DNA from: Babylonia areolata
Lineage: Eukaryota; Mollusca; Gastropoda; Neogastropoda; Buccinidae
DNA: 64,000 nt
Assembly (NCBI RefSeq): GCF_041734735.1
Contig: NC_134880.1
Span: 31,247,785-31,311,784, forward strand
Direction of reading: 5' to 3'
Part shown: piece by piece, positions 36,540 to 47,193 of the stretch
How positions within the stretch are numbered: the first letter of the stretch is position 1
Layout of the letters: each line of letters begins with the position of its first letter
Notes under the pieces: model-generated
Databases searched by the model: none
Told to the model about the DNA's origin: nothing
What the model saw: only the letters and a program-made list of their open reading frames with translations
Program-made: the position numbers and the translations under genes

Positions 36540-37062
36540 TGATTGACTTGTTTCAGTCACAAGACATATTTGAGTGCTGCTGTTGGCTGTATATTTTTAT
36601 CCGGTTTGAATGCCATCTTACTCATCTTCTGTCCATATTTACACTCCATCCCGTTCTCTCAGGTCTTCTGGAGAAAAGCTCCTTCGAGTCCCTTCAAAGA
36701 CATTTGCTTAAAAGGCTTTTCAGTATCAAGCACCTTCTTTTTGGAATTCTCCTCCTCTGGATCTCCGGCACTTACCAACTCTCTCTTCTTTTAAAAGAAA
36801 ACTGAAAACCTACCTGTTCAAAATGGCCTTTGGATGTGATGAAGCATAATTCTTTGTCTCCTCTACACTCCCCTTGAATCCCCCTCCATTGAAGTATCCC
36901 TGTGGTGTGTGTGCTTTTGGGTCGGCGTTTGTTGTGTCAGTGTGTGTGTGTGTAGGGTGTTTTCTTATTTTGTATGATGCACTATTGTATATGTACTGTT
37001 TCATGTGAGGCGCTTAGAACCCATCTGTGGGGAGTTTGTGCCATATAAGTACAATATATATA
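36540..37062 (+). mobile_element. LINE C-terminus and 3' UTR (CR1/L2-like)
   Basis: The translated end has KRKLKTYLFKMAFGCDEA-like sequence across a frame change, a common C-terminus of CR1/L2-group LINEs. The UTR ends GGCGCTTAGAACCC ... GTGCCATATAAGTAC followed by (TA)n. That terminus resembles the tail of the long-form SINEs in this window. Confidence 0.6.
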
Positions 37063-38109
37063 TATATATGGTTGTGTTTTTTGTTTGTTTGGTTTTTTTT
37101 TTATCTGCAAATTATATCCTGTTTGAATGCAGTCTGCAAATCTTCAAACAAATAGGGTAGGTATGCCTAATTTCGAGCAGCATGTAATTGCGAACGTTTA
37201 GTGTTCCGCCCCACTTCAGAGCGTTCTCATCACACACATTTCACAATTTAACATCTGCTTCAGCCTTATTATTATACTTTAATGAATATTCATTTCCAAA
37301 ACCCAGTCAAACATCAGCTATTTCTGTCTGGTTCCACGCTCTTTCTTCTCTTTGCGCACCACTGGCTACCAAGTTATAAACTTTACTCTCAATATCCAAA
37401 AATCAAGGGACACAGGTTGTTTAAATTTAACTTTGACATGGTTTAGAATAACTGATTTGATTGGATATGTTAAATGAATTGTGCATTTCCAGTGCTGGGA
37501 GAATTTAAGAAAGCATGATGGTGACAGATCAGAATGTCAGTTTTGACAGGAATTTCCAGAAGTGTTGTTTGCAATCAGACCATAGGGTATTTTGATGTGA
37601 GTCTACTTGTGAACAAGGCTGCAGAGTTACTGAGTGCTCTCAAAAGGTTGTGTTTGTGTGTGATGTGGGGTGTGTGTGTTTAAATGTATGTTTGTGTATA
37701 TGTGCATGTGTAATCAAAACCAACAATACAACAGTCTGGTGCAATGTTCCAATAATATATTATGTTTAATGAGTTCAAGACCTGCTTCTGTATTAATTGG
37801 CTATATGCCAAACCCAGGGACTTGCACGTTCACATCTACCCTCATGCACCCCTGCTATTTAAACTGTTAAAAAAACATTGAAAAAGAGGAGCAGAGGAAC
37901 TTTTCCTGGTGCAACCAGTCGGAGAAAGTTTTCAAAAACAGAAGAGCTACATTTGACGACTGTACAACCTGTTTTCTGTACAATACACATTGAGCTGGTC
38001 GCTTTGACTGGATCGTTCGCAGTTAGGCATATCTACCCTATAGTCATCTTCAGTCAAATCTGCTGTAGCAATTTCACCAGCTATCAGCTACATCTCAGAC
38101 TTTTCAGCC
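37063..38109. other. Intron, no gene recognised
   Basis: Contains T-rich and TG-rich patches; no element or exon that I can support. Confidence 0.5.
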
Positions 38110-39056
38110 ATTAACCCCATGCCTGCCAAGCATTTTAACAGTTATTTTTGTCATTCCATTGTGCCAAGGAAAAACTTAGGGTTTCCAGAAAAGTGCAAAG
38201 AAATATAGACTACTTACTCCAGTACAAAGATATATCCTTGAAATTTTGAATGATAATTGCTCACACAATGTACTTGAGGAGATGATGAAGTTATTATAAT
38301 TCCATTGTATAACTGTTGTTATTGTTGTTTTAAATGCGAGTCAAAGAAAATTTTCATAAAATCAAGTGGTAAGAAATTCTCTGCATCACAATTAATTCTA
38401 GGATTTTCAGACTTTTTTTGTTGTTGTTGGGTGCTTGTGGCCCAGCTTTATAAAAACCTCTTCCTGCCCCACAGGTGGCGAGCCTGATTCAACAACACCC
38501 CTCTCTCACCCCCTTACCTTTCAAGCTACACAAGTAGAGTGACAGTGTTTTTCTGGCAACTGGTTCATGTTCACTGTTGCTTTACTCCTGGCATGCTGCA
38601 GATGTAGACTGACCAGTCTCAGGCACAAAATTTACATCACTGTTACTTTAACTCTGTGTCATGAAGCAGATTGTGACTGTCAGTCATCATAAGCCAGATC
38701 TGTACCTGAATCATCACCCTCACTACTACACAGGTTTGCTTCCCCACTGTCCATATCTTTCAGTATTTGTTGAGCCACTTTCAAGGCTGTACACCTTTGA
38801 AAAATGAGCCGAGATTTATCTTTGCAAAACAACACCATTTTGACCAACTGTTTCTGCAAGTGACTTCAAAATTTCTTGCTGCCTCTGAGTCATACAGTAC
38901 AGACCATACAAGTCCAAGGGATGTAAACAATCTTCATTCTAGAAGATCGGAATTAACAATGTTGGTTGTTTCCTTCCTGTACATGCACAACAGTGCAACG
39001 AGAGGGACTGTTGTGCAACGAGAGGGACATAAGTCTCAGGTCCCAAGGCAGGAGTT
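38110..39056 (-). mobile_element. Possible piggyBac-like remnant
   Basis: The left edge TTAACCCCATGCCTGCC and right edge GGCAGGAGTTAT could be decayed TTAA-type inverted repeats. Minus-strand translation near 38660-38800 gives an acidic SEGDDSGTDLAYDD stretch preceded by VAQQILKDMD, similar in style to piggyBac transposase N-termini. There is no catalytic core. Weak call. Confidence 0.3.
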
Positions 39057-39232
39057 ATGAGCAAACAACAATTAATAGAGAGTATTTTTAAAGCAGTGTG
39101 TGTATGTGTGTGTCTGCATCTGTTTCTGTGTATATGTGTGCGCTCAAGAAAGTGCTCAACAAAAATAGAATCATGGATGTAGACACATTTGATAAATGTC
39201 TTTACTTTTCAATGTGTGTGTGTGTGTTTTAG

Positions 39233-39330
39233 GAATACAGGAAGAAGATCACCCAGCTCCAGGCTTCAGAGGAAGAGAAACAAATGCTGCAGATGGAAAA
39301 CATCCGGCTTAGGGAAGAAATGCAGAATAG
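39233..39330 (+). CDS. Coiled-coil protein gene, exon 4
   Basis: 98 nt, with acceptor TGTGTGTTTTAG (the tract before it is a TG repeat) and donor GTTCGG, a weak donor. The product EYRKKITQLQASEEEKQMLQ then MENIRLREEMQN continues the rod. It ends with two bases of an Arg codon completed by the exon at 40821, which supports this donor choice despite its poor match to consensus. Confidence 0.8.
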
Positions 39331-39455
39331 GTTCGGTTTTTGTCTCACATAATGGCATGACTGTATGTCTGTGATCAGTTAAAGTCATTGAGGTTTCTAA
39401 ATTCCATTGTTAATTGTTTTATTCGTTCTTTTTTTCAAGTTATAGTTTTAAGCAG

Positions 39456-39499
<44 letters not shown>

Positions 39500-39757
39500 T
39501 GTGTGTGTGTTTATTTACTGTTTTGAACATTTAGAAACAAAAACAAGGAATTTTCTTCTGAATTACTTTAGAGATGTGATATTTGCAGTTTTCCTTTGCA
39601 GACTTATTTTTCTCTGTATCATTTGAAGCCTCCAACTCTGAAATATCCCTATGTATCAGCCTCCACTTGTCTTTGTTTCCCCAGAATTTTTTTTTAATGT
39701 TGAAGTGAACAAAATTTAGTTTCATTGTTAACATAATCTCTTGGGTACCCGGTGTTG
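39331..39757. other. Intron with T-run and (TG)n
   Basis: A T-run of about 30 bp at 39457-39486 passes into (GT)n to 39511. No gene. Confidence 0.7.
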
Positions 39758-40302
39758 GGCACAGTAGCTGAATGGTTAAAGCATTGGACTTTCAATCTGA
39801 GGGTCTGGGGTTTGAATCTCGGTGACGGTGCCTGGTGGGTTAAGGGTGGAGATTTTTCCAGTCTCCAAGGTCAGCATATGTGCAGACCTGCTAGTGCCTG
39901 AACCCTCATCGTGCGTATATGCATGCAGAAGATCAAATACGCACGTTAAAGATCCTGTAATCCATGTCAGCGTTCGGTGGAAACAAGAACATACCCAGCA
40001 TGCACACCCTCGAAAACGGAGTATGGCTGCCTGCATGGCAGGGTAAGTAAACAAAATGGTCATAAACGTAAAATGTTACATGTCTGTCTGAGTGTGTATG
40101 TGTGCGTACCTGAAATCTGATTGAATGACACAGGAAATGAATGATGAGTGCCCAGTGGCAGCCGTCAGTCGGCACTACACAGGTAGGCAGCCTGTTGTGC
40201 AAATGAACCCGTGTGTGTTTATAAAGCGCCTAGAGCATGGTCTCAGACCGAGGACAGGTGCTTTTTAAGTATCCATATCAATCAATCAATCAATAATCAA
40301 TC
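39758..40302 (+). mobile_element. tRNA-derived SINE, long-tail form
   Basis: The head CACAGTAGCTGAATGGTTAA and box B-like GGGTTTGAATC start a core shared with the next SINE. The 3' part has GATTGAATGACACAGG, then a TTTATAAAGCGCCTAGAGC end and (ATCA)n. It is about 545 bp. The last 60 bp look like a CR1/L2-type LINE terminus, possibly the signal that lets LINE enzymes copy it. Confidence 0.8.
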
Positions 40303-40390
40303 TTGGTTTGTTTTTGTTTTTTTAAATAGTATATTCAGAAAGCAGCACATATGCATGTGCTCTCCTGTTCAAAATTTAGTGTATACTTTT

Positions 40391-40779
40391 GAAGGTGCAA
40401 TAGCCGAGTGGTTAAAGCATTCGACTTCCAATCTGAGGGTCCCGGGTTCGAATCACGGTGACGGCGCCAGGTGGGTAAAGGGTGGAGATTTTTACGATCT
40501 CCCAGGTCAACATATGTGCAGACCTGCTAGTGCCTGAATGCCCTTCGTGTGTATATGCAAGCAGAAGATCAAATATGCACGTTAAAGATCCTGTAGTCCA
40601 TGTCGGCGTTCGGTGGGTTATGGAAACAAGAACATTCCCAGCATGCACACCCCCGAAAGTGGAGTATGGCTGCCTATATGGTGGGGTAAAAACGGTCATA
40701 CATGTAAAAGCCCACTCGTGTGCATATGAGTGAACGTGGGAATTGCAGCCCACGAACGCAGAAGAAGAAGAAGAAGAAG
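40391..40779 (+). mobile_element. tRNA-derived SINE, (AAG)n tail form
   Basis: The head GGTGCAATAGCCGAGTGGTT with box B GGGTTCGAATC is the best preserved RNA polymerase III promoter here. The core is the same as in the 39.76-kb copy up to about 40686, after which the 3' end is different and finishes in (GAA)n. Confidence 0.85.
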
Positions 40780-40820
40780 CTCTAAAACAGTATAATTAGT
40801 TGATTGAAATATGTGTGCAG

Positions 40821-40965
40821 GATTGACACACTGGATTTCCAGCTGAAGTCCCTGAAGAGCCAGCACCTGTCGACAGAGGATGATCATGAACGACGTGTCA
40901 GTCTGTTGGACCAAACCACAGCAGCTCTCTCCCTGCTGGAGGAAGAGAACTCCAAGCTACAGAGG
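40821..40965 (+). CDS. Coiled-coil protein gene, exon 5
   Basis: 145 nt, with acceptor ATGTGTGCAG and donor GTCTGT after an AGG codon. The first base completes the Arg codon from the exon at 39233. The product IDTLDFQLKSLKSQHLSTED then DHERRVSLLDQTTAALSLLE and EENSKLQR is a classic charged coiled coil. With exon 4 it adds 81 residues. The following intron begins with G- and TG-rich sequence. Confidence 0.85.
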
Positions 40966-41175
40966 GTCTGTTCCCAATGGGGGATCAGGGAGGGGGTGGA
41001 TGGGGGGTGTATGTGTGTGCTTGTATGTGTGTGTGTGTGGATATATTTGTGCAGCATCATATATATATGAATGGTGTATGTGACTGTCTTTAATTGGTTT
41101 TGAAGAACTGAAGGGCATTCAGCCTTGAAATTGTACAATGTTGATAAACGTTATCCAATCATAGATTGATGTCCA

Positions 41176-42383
41176 TTAACTCACTCAGTACGGCCAGTCC
41201 TCTCTTCTCCTCTGCACAGACCCCTCGGATGTCCAGTGGGTGTCTGAATGACCCAACCTTTAGCTTCCATCGTCAGAACTGTGCACGGGTGTTCAGTGCT
41301 GGCGCTTTAGTTGGCCCTGCGAAAGTTCGTGAACCCAGGAAGTAGGGCATGGATATAAATAAACGCGGCTGACAAACAGGCCGTGCCAGCGGCACTCGCT
41401 GTACGCTTGTTCGGCGGTAAATCTGCTTTGTTTCTTTCGCGCATCATCTCCTCGGATGGATCGGAAATAACGACTAAAGAAGTGGTTTTCTAAAAAGAAC
41501 ACAAAATAAGCTTTCCATTGACTCCAAACACAATATGTTTTCTTACATAGCGGTTGTTGCGGCAACGGCTGAAACATAAATGAAGAAAGAGAAGAGAAGG
41601 ATAAGCAGAAACATGATCGCAAAAATCGTTAAGTTTAAATCCCTCTCTAAGAAAACAGGCGTTTAGCACAATAACATCATAAATACACACAGAACATATA
41701 GCATGCCTGCATGCCGATTAGCTTACCTTTTGAGTTGTGCGATTTTTCTTGGCAGCACAACAAATATTTATATGAACACACTGTAGCATGGTGAGAGTGA
41801 GCAGCAGGGGGATGGAGAGCGGGGTGAGTGTCTGTCGGCTTATGGCACTGCCGTGCCCTTCATTCCACGAGAAAGACGAAGATTTTTAAGGTAAAAAAAA
41901 AAAAAAAAAATGAAACGATGATGTTGATAAAATAATGAAATTGTGTAAATCAAATCAAACTGCACTCCAATAATACAACCAGGAATAGCAATAATTCAAC
42001 TTTATGTAATCGCTGCAGGAAATGTGTGGATGCTGTGAAAAGGTGGGAAAAGTGGGGCGGGGGTCGCGGGGCCGAGTGAAACAAAGAAGGCAATGTCCAG
42101 GTTTGGCGCGCGGGGCCAGAAATACCGCGGCAAATGTGCCGGTCAGTACAGAGTGTGGTGGGAAAGTCTGGCATTAAAAAAATTTTTGACCCAAGACACT
42201 AGACGCTGCTCGGCCAACTAAAGAGCCGGATTTTGTGCTCAGCTGAGCAGCCGTGTGTGGTAATCTTTGTCAACATTCACCTCTTCAGTATAAGAGCGTT
42301 CCGCTTGCAATATTTTGATGATGGTAATTGGGATGAAATGCTGTTAACGTCGTCTCTTTCACCGTTCGTATGGAGAGAGTTAA
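41176..42383. mobile_element. TTAA-type non-autonomous element, copy 2
   Basis: Same family as 19570-20463: left end TTAACTCACTCAGTACGG, right end (read inward) TTAACTCTCTCCATACGAAC, flanked by TTAA. The inner TTAA near 42343 is empty here, while copy 1 has an element in it. Copy 2 instead carries an insertion at 41284-42255. Confidence 0.8.
41284..42255. mobile_element. CAC-ended element nested in TTAA element
   Basis: Starts CACGGGTGTTCAGTGCTGG and ends, read inward from the right, CACGGCTGCTCAGCTGAGC. Both ends then reach a shared CTTTAGTTGGCC. TGTG flanks both sides (41280-41283 and 42256-42259) and occurs once at the matching site of copy 1. A 4-bp duplication with CAC termini fits Chapaev-type (CMC) transposons. 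No transposase; an A-run lies at about 41894-41911. Confidence 0.7.
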
Positions 42384-44054
42384 GTCTGAATAAACATTCT
42401 ATATTGAAAATAAGGGCTTCTGGGTAAATGATATAGGGTGGCCTCTCTCTTATGTTGACAATTTGATTGTGAATCCAGATAAAAGATAATACAACATGGT
42501 GTCAGAAGTAGAATCATCACTGAGAACATAAAAAAAACAACTAGTGAACAGTCAGAGAGCTGTGACTGACTGACTGTGAGTAAACATCAATAGATTTATC
42601 AACTGAAAAACAACAACAGCAACAAAAAACACCACAAACCAAAGAAATAAACCCAGTATTGACATCATGGCTAAAAGGCAGATATCATCAACAAACTGAT
42701 GTATCATAGTGTTTTTCTATATTTTTTTCAAACTTGGTGTTCCTGAAAAGAACAAAATTAATGGAGAAACTGGCTCATGAAAAAAACATAATTTGCCTGC
42801 TTGTAACTTAAGAGCAAGAATTGTCTTGAACATGTATTTTGTGTCAAAAGATTCAGAATTAAGTAAACTATTAATTACTACATGAAAAAAAGAATGGGAA
42901 AATCCATATTTTCTCTCTGTACTCAAACGAAGTCAAGAATGGCGAGTGGGGGAGTGATGTCATGCCATGAGAGAGCAGAGTCAACAGTGTAATGAATGTT
43001 CAAATGAGAGATACAGGCTGCATTTTTGTTTGCACAAAAAACATTTCCCATAATGCTGATGAATCTTTTGAACTTCAACTTTAGATCCCAGATCAATATA
43101 ACGTTTACTAACTGCAGTCATTAAGTGTATTACCACATCATCGGCTGATATAATTTCAGAAAAGCCAGCAGTCAAATGCATTGAACATTGCAACTTAAAT
43201 GACAAATTAGTGCAGCAGTACCAACAGCACCTGCACCAGAGAACATTAAAATACTACAGTTTCAGGCAGTTTTATGCTAAAATACTTATTGACAGCAAAG
43301 ATAAGACTTCAAAGATGCGAAATTTGTAAAAATCTCAATTTTCATTATTTTCACCCTAGTAAAGGAGTGTTTTTGTGCACAGCTAAGAATAGTTGGCTGC
43401 GACTAGCTGGCTTTTTGCATGCTGCGTCAGATATTCTTTCTATCCAAGCATACTCACAAATGCACATGGGCAGTGGAGCCATTGATGCTTGTATACAAAC
43501 TGATCTTAAAGTGCATGGGCTTGACATGTGCACACACAAACACATAGAGACAGATCCACACATGCATATTTATACTCCCAAAGTACTCACGGAAGCACAC
43601 ATACACACACATTTGTATATATATGCCATGATCAGTAGTGGTGATTTGTGCATTACCAGTAATGTGCAACAGATTTTGCACATTACAGGTAATGAGCAAA
43701 GTGGCTTGTGCGTCACTGGTTATGAGCACATTTTTGTGCTTTGCTGGAAGTGGGCAAGCATTTAACAGTGCGCATTACCAGTAGTCTGTACATCATGCAC
43801 AAGAGATAACGAATTTGGCTGACAGACTTTCAGTCTTCTCCGGTAATGTGCAAATATTTTGCGCATTACCAGTAATGGACAGTTACCACTACTGAGCATG
43901 ACATACATCCTTACATATACACTCACATACACCAACACACGTATGTCCTCACATAGACGCAAATGTAGTCTCTCTCACACACACACGCACGCGCGCACAC
44001 ACATGCACTGAGCTGTGAAAACAGTTTGTTATATACGTGTGTTTCTAATTCAAG
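42384..44054. other. Intron; repeated ATTACCAGTAAT motifs
   Basis: No gene recognised. At 43649-43880 the near-palindrome GCATTACCAGTAATG recurs in part at least four times, with the reversed form (CACATTACAGGTAATGAGC) between. A (CA)n tract lies at about 43975-44004. Confidence 0.5.
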
Positions 44055-44180
44055 GACCGTGACAAGCTGCGGGAGGAAATCAGTGTGATGAAGGAAGCTT
44101 TTCAGTTGTCCAAAACCAGGTACAGCTCTATTGAGGAAGAAGGCAAATCTAACAGAGCTGAAATGGACAAGTTACGAGAG
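44055..44180 (+). CDS. Coiled-coil protein gene, exon 6
   Basis: 126 nt (42 residues, six heptads), phase 0/0, with acceptor TTTCTAATTCAAG and donor GTGAGC. The product DRDKLREEISVMKEAFQLSK then TRYSSIEEEGKSNRAEMDKL continues the rod without a break in charge pattern. Confidence 0.88.
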
Positions 44181-44399
44181 GTGAGCAAATACTTCAGCAC
44201 TCACACCTTTCAAAGATGCTGATAGAAGTGGTATTACAGTAATATTTACCTTTCATTTTATTAAAGTAAAAGTAAATGAAAACATAGTCATGGAATAAAT
44301 AAATCAGAAAACAAACAAGAAGATAAGTTCTGTTGAGAAAGAAAAAACTTTTTCCTTGAAGAATCAGCAGTGTTGTTCAGTCATGAGCTTTGTTATGCC

Positions 44400-45545
44400 A
44401 TACAGTAACAGTGTCTATGAAGATTGTCCTTGACATGTCTGTGACAGTTGTCCTTGACATGTCCAAATGAGCAATTGAATCTATGAAGACCGTCCTTGAC
44501 ATGTTAATAAAGATTGTCCTTGACATGTCTATGAAGATTGTCCTTGGCATGTCTATGATGATTGTCCTTGACATGTCCAAATGATAGAGCAATTGAATCT
44601 ATGAAGACCATCCTTGATATGTCTGTAAAGATTGCTTTTGACATGCCTGTGAAGATTGTCCTTGACATGTCTGTGCTATAAAGGTTGTCCTTGACATGTC
44701 TATTCTATAAAGATTGCCCCTGGCGTTTATATGAAGATTGTCCTTGACATGTCTATAATGATTGTCTTTGATATGTCTAGATGTGAGAGAGTAGTTGTAT
44801 ATATGAAGACTGTCTATGAAAATTGTCCTTGACATGTCAGTGGAGATTGTCCTTGACATGTCTATGAAGATTGTCCTTGACAAGCCTATGCTATGAAGGT
44901 TGTACTTGGTATGTCTGTGTAGACTGCACTTGACATGTCTATGAAGATTGGCCTTGACATTTATATGCTATGAAGATTTCCTTGATATGTCCTTGACAAG
45001 TCTATGCTTTGGAGATTGTACTTGACATGTTTATGAAGATTGTCCTTGACAAGTCTGCTGTGAAGATTGTACTTGACATGTCTATAAAGATTGTCCTTGG
45101 CATGTCAATGATGATTGTTCTTAACATGTAAATGAAAATTGTCCATGACATGTCACAATCAAAGAGAGCAGTTGTATCTATGATGACTGTCCTTAACATG
45201 TCGATGAAGATTGTTTTTGCTATGTCTATGGAGATTGTCTTGGACATGTCTATGAAGATTGTCCTTGACTTTTCCATGCTAAGAAAGTGTCCTTGATATG
45301 TCTATATAGATTGCACTTAACATGTCTGTGAAGATTGGCTTTGACATTTCTATGTTGAAAAGATTGTCCTCGATATGCCGTAAAGATTGTACTTGACATG
45401 TCTCTGAAGATTGTCCTTGACAGGTCTATGAAGATTGTCCTTGATGTCATTAAAAGACGTCCTTGACATGTCTGTGCTATAAAAAGATTGTCCTTGAAAT
45501 GTCTGTGAAGATTGTCCTTGACATGTCAATGAAGATTGTACTTAA
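44400..45545. repeat. 24-bp minisatellite in intron
   Basis: The unit TGTCTATGAAGATTGTCCTT plus GACA is repeated with substitutions and some longer spacers. It starts about 220 bp after the exon at 44055 and resumes for about 30 bp after the SINE at 45546-45792. The reverse strand is open over long stretches only because 24 is divisible by three. Confidence 0.9.
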
Positions 45546-45792
45546 TATAAACGGCACCTGGTGGGTAAAGGGTAGTAATTTTTTCCGATCTCCCAGGTCA
45601 ACATCTGTGCAGACCTGCTTGTGCTTGGGTGGGTTTTTGGAACAAAAACATACTTCAGCATGCACACCCCTGAAAACGGTGTATGGCTGCATACATGGCG
45701 GGGTAAAAACGGTCTTACATGTAAAAGCCCACTCTTGTACATGCGAGTGAACATGGGAGTTGCAGCCCACGAATGAAGACGAAGAAGAAGAA
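45546..45792 (+). mobile_element. 5'-truncated SINE in minisatellite
   Basis: The tRNA head is missing. The body starts CGGCACCTGGTGGGTAAAGG and ends in (GAA)n. GTACTTAA is duplicated at 45538-45545 and 45793-45800, so it inserted into the 24-bp array. Confidence 0.8.
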
Positions 45793-46017
45793 GTACTTAA
45801 CATGTCTGTGAAGATCATCATTGTAATATTTCAAGCAGAAAGAACAGTGCATGTGCTCTGACACTTTAGAGAGTCATTTTTCATTTTTTCACAGAAGTGA
45901 CTCAGAAAATAAACCATTGTAGTTTTGTAAAAATAAAAAATAAATAAATAAATAAATAAATAAAATTCTAAACCTTTTGGTAACATGTATATTGAGAGAC
46001 TAATTTTGTGTCTACAG

Positions 46018-46143
46018 GAAAACCAGGGTTTAAATAAGAGAGTGCATGAAATGGCCGGTCAGATGATAGAATTACGCAGCCTTCTTCAGGCAGTGAAGGA
46101 TGACAATGAACGCCTTTCTTCCTCCTGGAAAACAGCCACTGAG
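46018..46143 (+). CDS. Coiled-coil protein gene, exon 7
   Basis: 126 nt (42 residues), phase 0/0, with acceptor GTGTCTACAG and donor GTGAGT. The product ENQGLNKRVHEMAGQMIELR then SLLQAVKDDNERLSSSWKTA keeps the heptads. It has the same length as exons 6 and 9. Confidence 0.88.
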
Positions 46144-47017
46144 GTGAGTTGTGACCATGGAGAAATTTGAGGAGGTATATTTGTGAAGAGTTTAAGTGAT
46201 CCTTTTTTTTTTCAAATCAGATGTGTACATACTGCATGTCTGTGTATTAATCCTTTTTTGGTTTATTTTTTTCCATCTGTGATTGTGTATGTGTGGTAAA
46301 CTAAAACATTAGCATTTTCTTCAGCATCTGTAAGTAGTAGAGAACCCCAGGTTGGCACGATGATAGATATTGATAAAATAGGTGCAGTCATGACCTTCAT
46401 GGAAACATTGCACATCCGCAAATGTGCTGAATTTTGATAATCATTTTAGGTTTTCTTTGAGAGTTACTGTTTTGTTTGACAAATCATAAAATGTGCCTGT
46501 TGCTTTCAGCATTGTTTAACATACATGAAGGAATATTTTCTCAGACCAGTATAGTAATTGCAATAGATTCTAACAAGGTAAGATTGTATTGGTCTTAAGT
46601 ATTCACTTGGTTATATTCTGCCAGTGGGTTTTGATTATAGCAAGTAAAAAGTTTAAATCAAGGAATACTTACATAACTTCACTGTTTCAAAATTATGACA
46701 CTAATGACCGGAAAGGAGAAAAACAGACGTGTCACTTGTAATGAAATGTGATGCTTTTTTCTTCCATCACACTTGCCTTGTCTCGGACATCAAGAACAGC
46801 TAATGCATGCAAAAGAAAATGAGCTCTTCTGTAACTGAGAACAAGATCCTTCTCCTGCCCATGAAAGAACTCATGATTGTCTTCACTGTTTTCTCTCAGT
46901 GGTATATACATTGCATTTGTGTGTGTGTGGAACTGAATAACTTCAGTTTGATTTTCTAGATTTCTTTATGACACACTGTGTGCAACAAATGTCTCACTGG
47001 TTGTGGCATGGTGACAG
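46144..47017. other. Intron, no feature recognised
   Basis: Ordinary AT-rich intron with no repeat that I recognise. Confidence 0.6.
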
Positions 47018-47185
47018 GGCAAAAGCCGGGCCTCCAAGCAGGTGGAGGGTTATCAGGACACCTTGGCTGACCTCAAATCACGGCTGTCTGCAGCTGTGGC
47101 TGACAAGGATCGATTGTTCCAGGAGAGGCTGGACCTCAATAACAAAGTGCAGAAGATGATCCTAGAGAAAGAACAGCTCCTGAAG
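47018..47185 (+). CDS. Coiled-coil protein gene, exon 8
   Basis: 168 nt (56 residues, eight heptads), phase 0/0, with acceptor GTGACAG and donor GTCAGT. The product GKSRASKQVEGYQDTLADLK then SRLSAAVADKDRLFQERLDL and NNKVQKMILEKEQLLK. The 'L..ERLDLNNKVQ...EK..L' run resembles a segment of rootletin (LAQDKLDLNRLVAQLEEEK as I recall it), the best hint of identity, though coiled coils give chance matches. A 22-bp minisatellite begins within 10 bp of its donor. Confidence 0.88.
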
Positions 47186-47193
47186 GTCAGTAA

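Noticed and set aside
40391-40463. tRNA gene
   Set aside because: Box A and B are present, but the sequence continues as a SINE body with target-site-type tail; the same head recurs in several copies, and no cloverleaf acceptor end is visible.
42400-42560. Possible remnant of an LTR element (primer-site-like string)
   Set aside because: A single short resemblance without paired terminal repeats or coding parts; if real it is only a small broken fossil.
44377-45450. Minus-strand frames with repeated MSRTIFID
   Set aside because: Translation of the 24-bp minisatellite; no sign of a gene.
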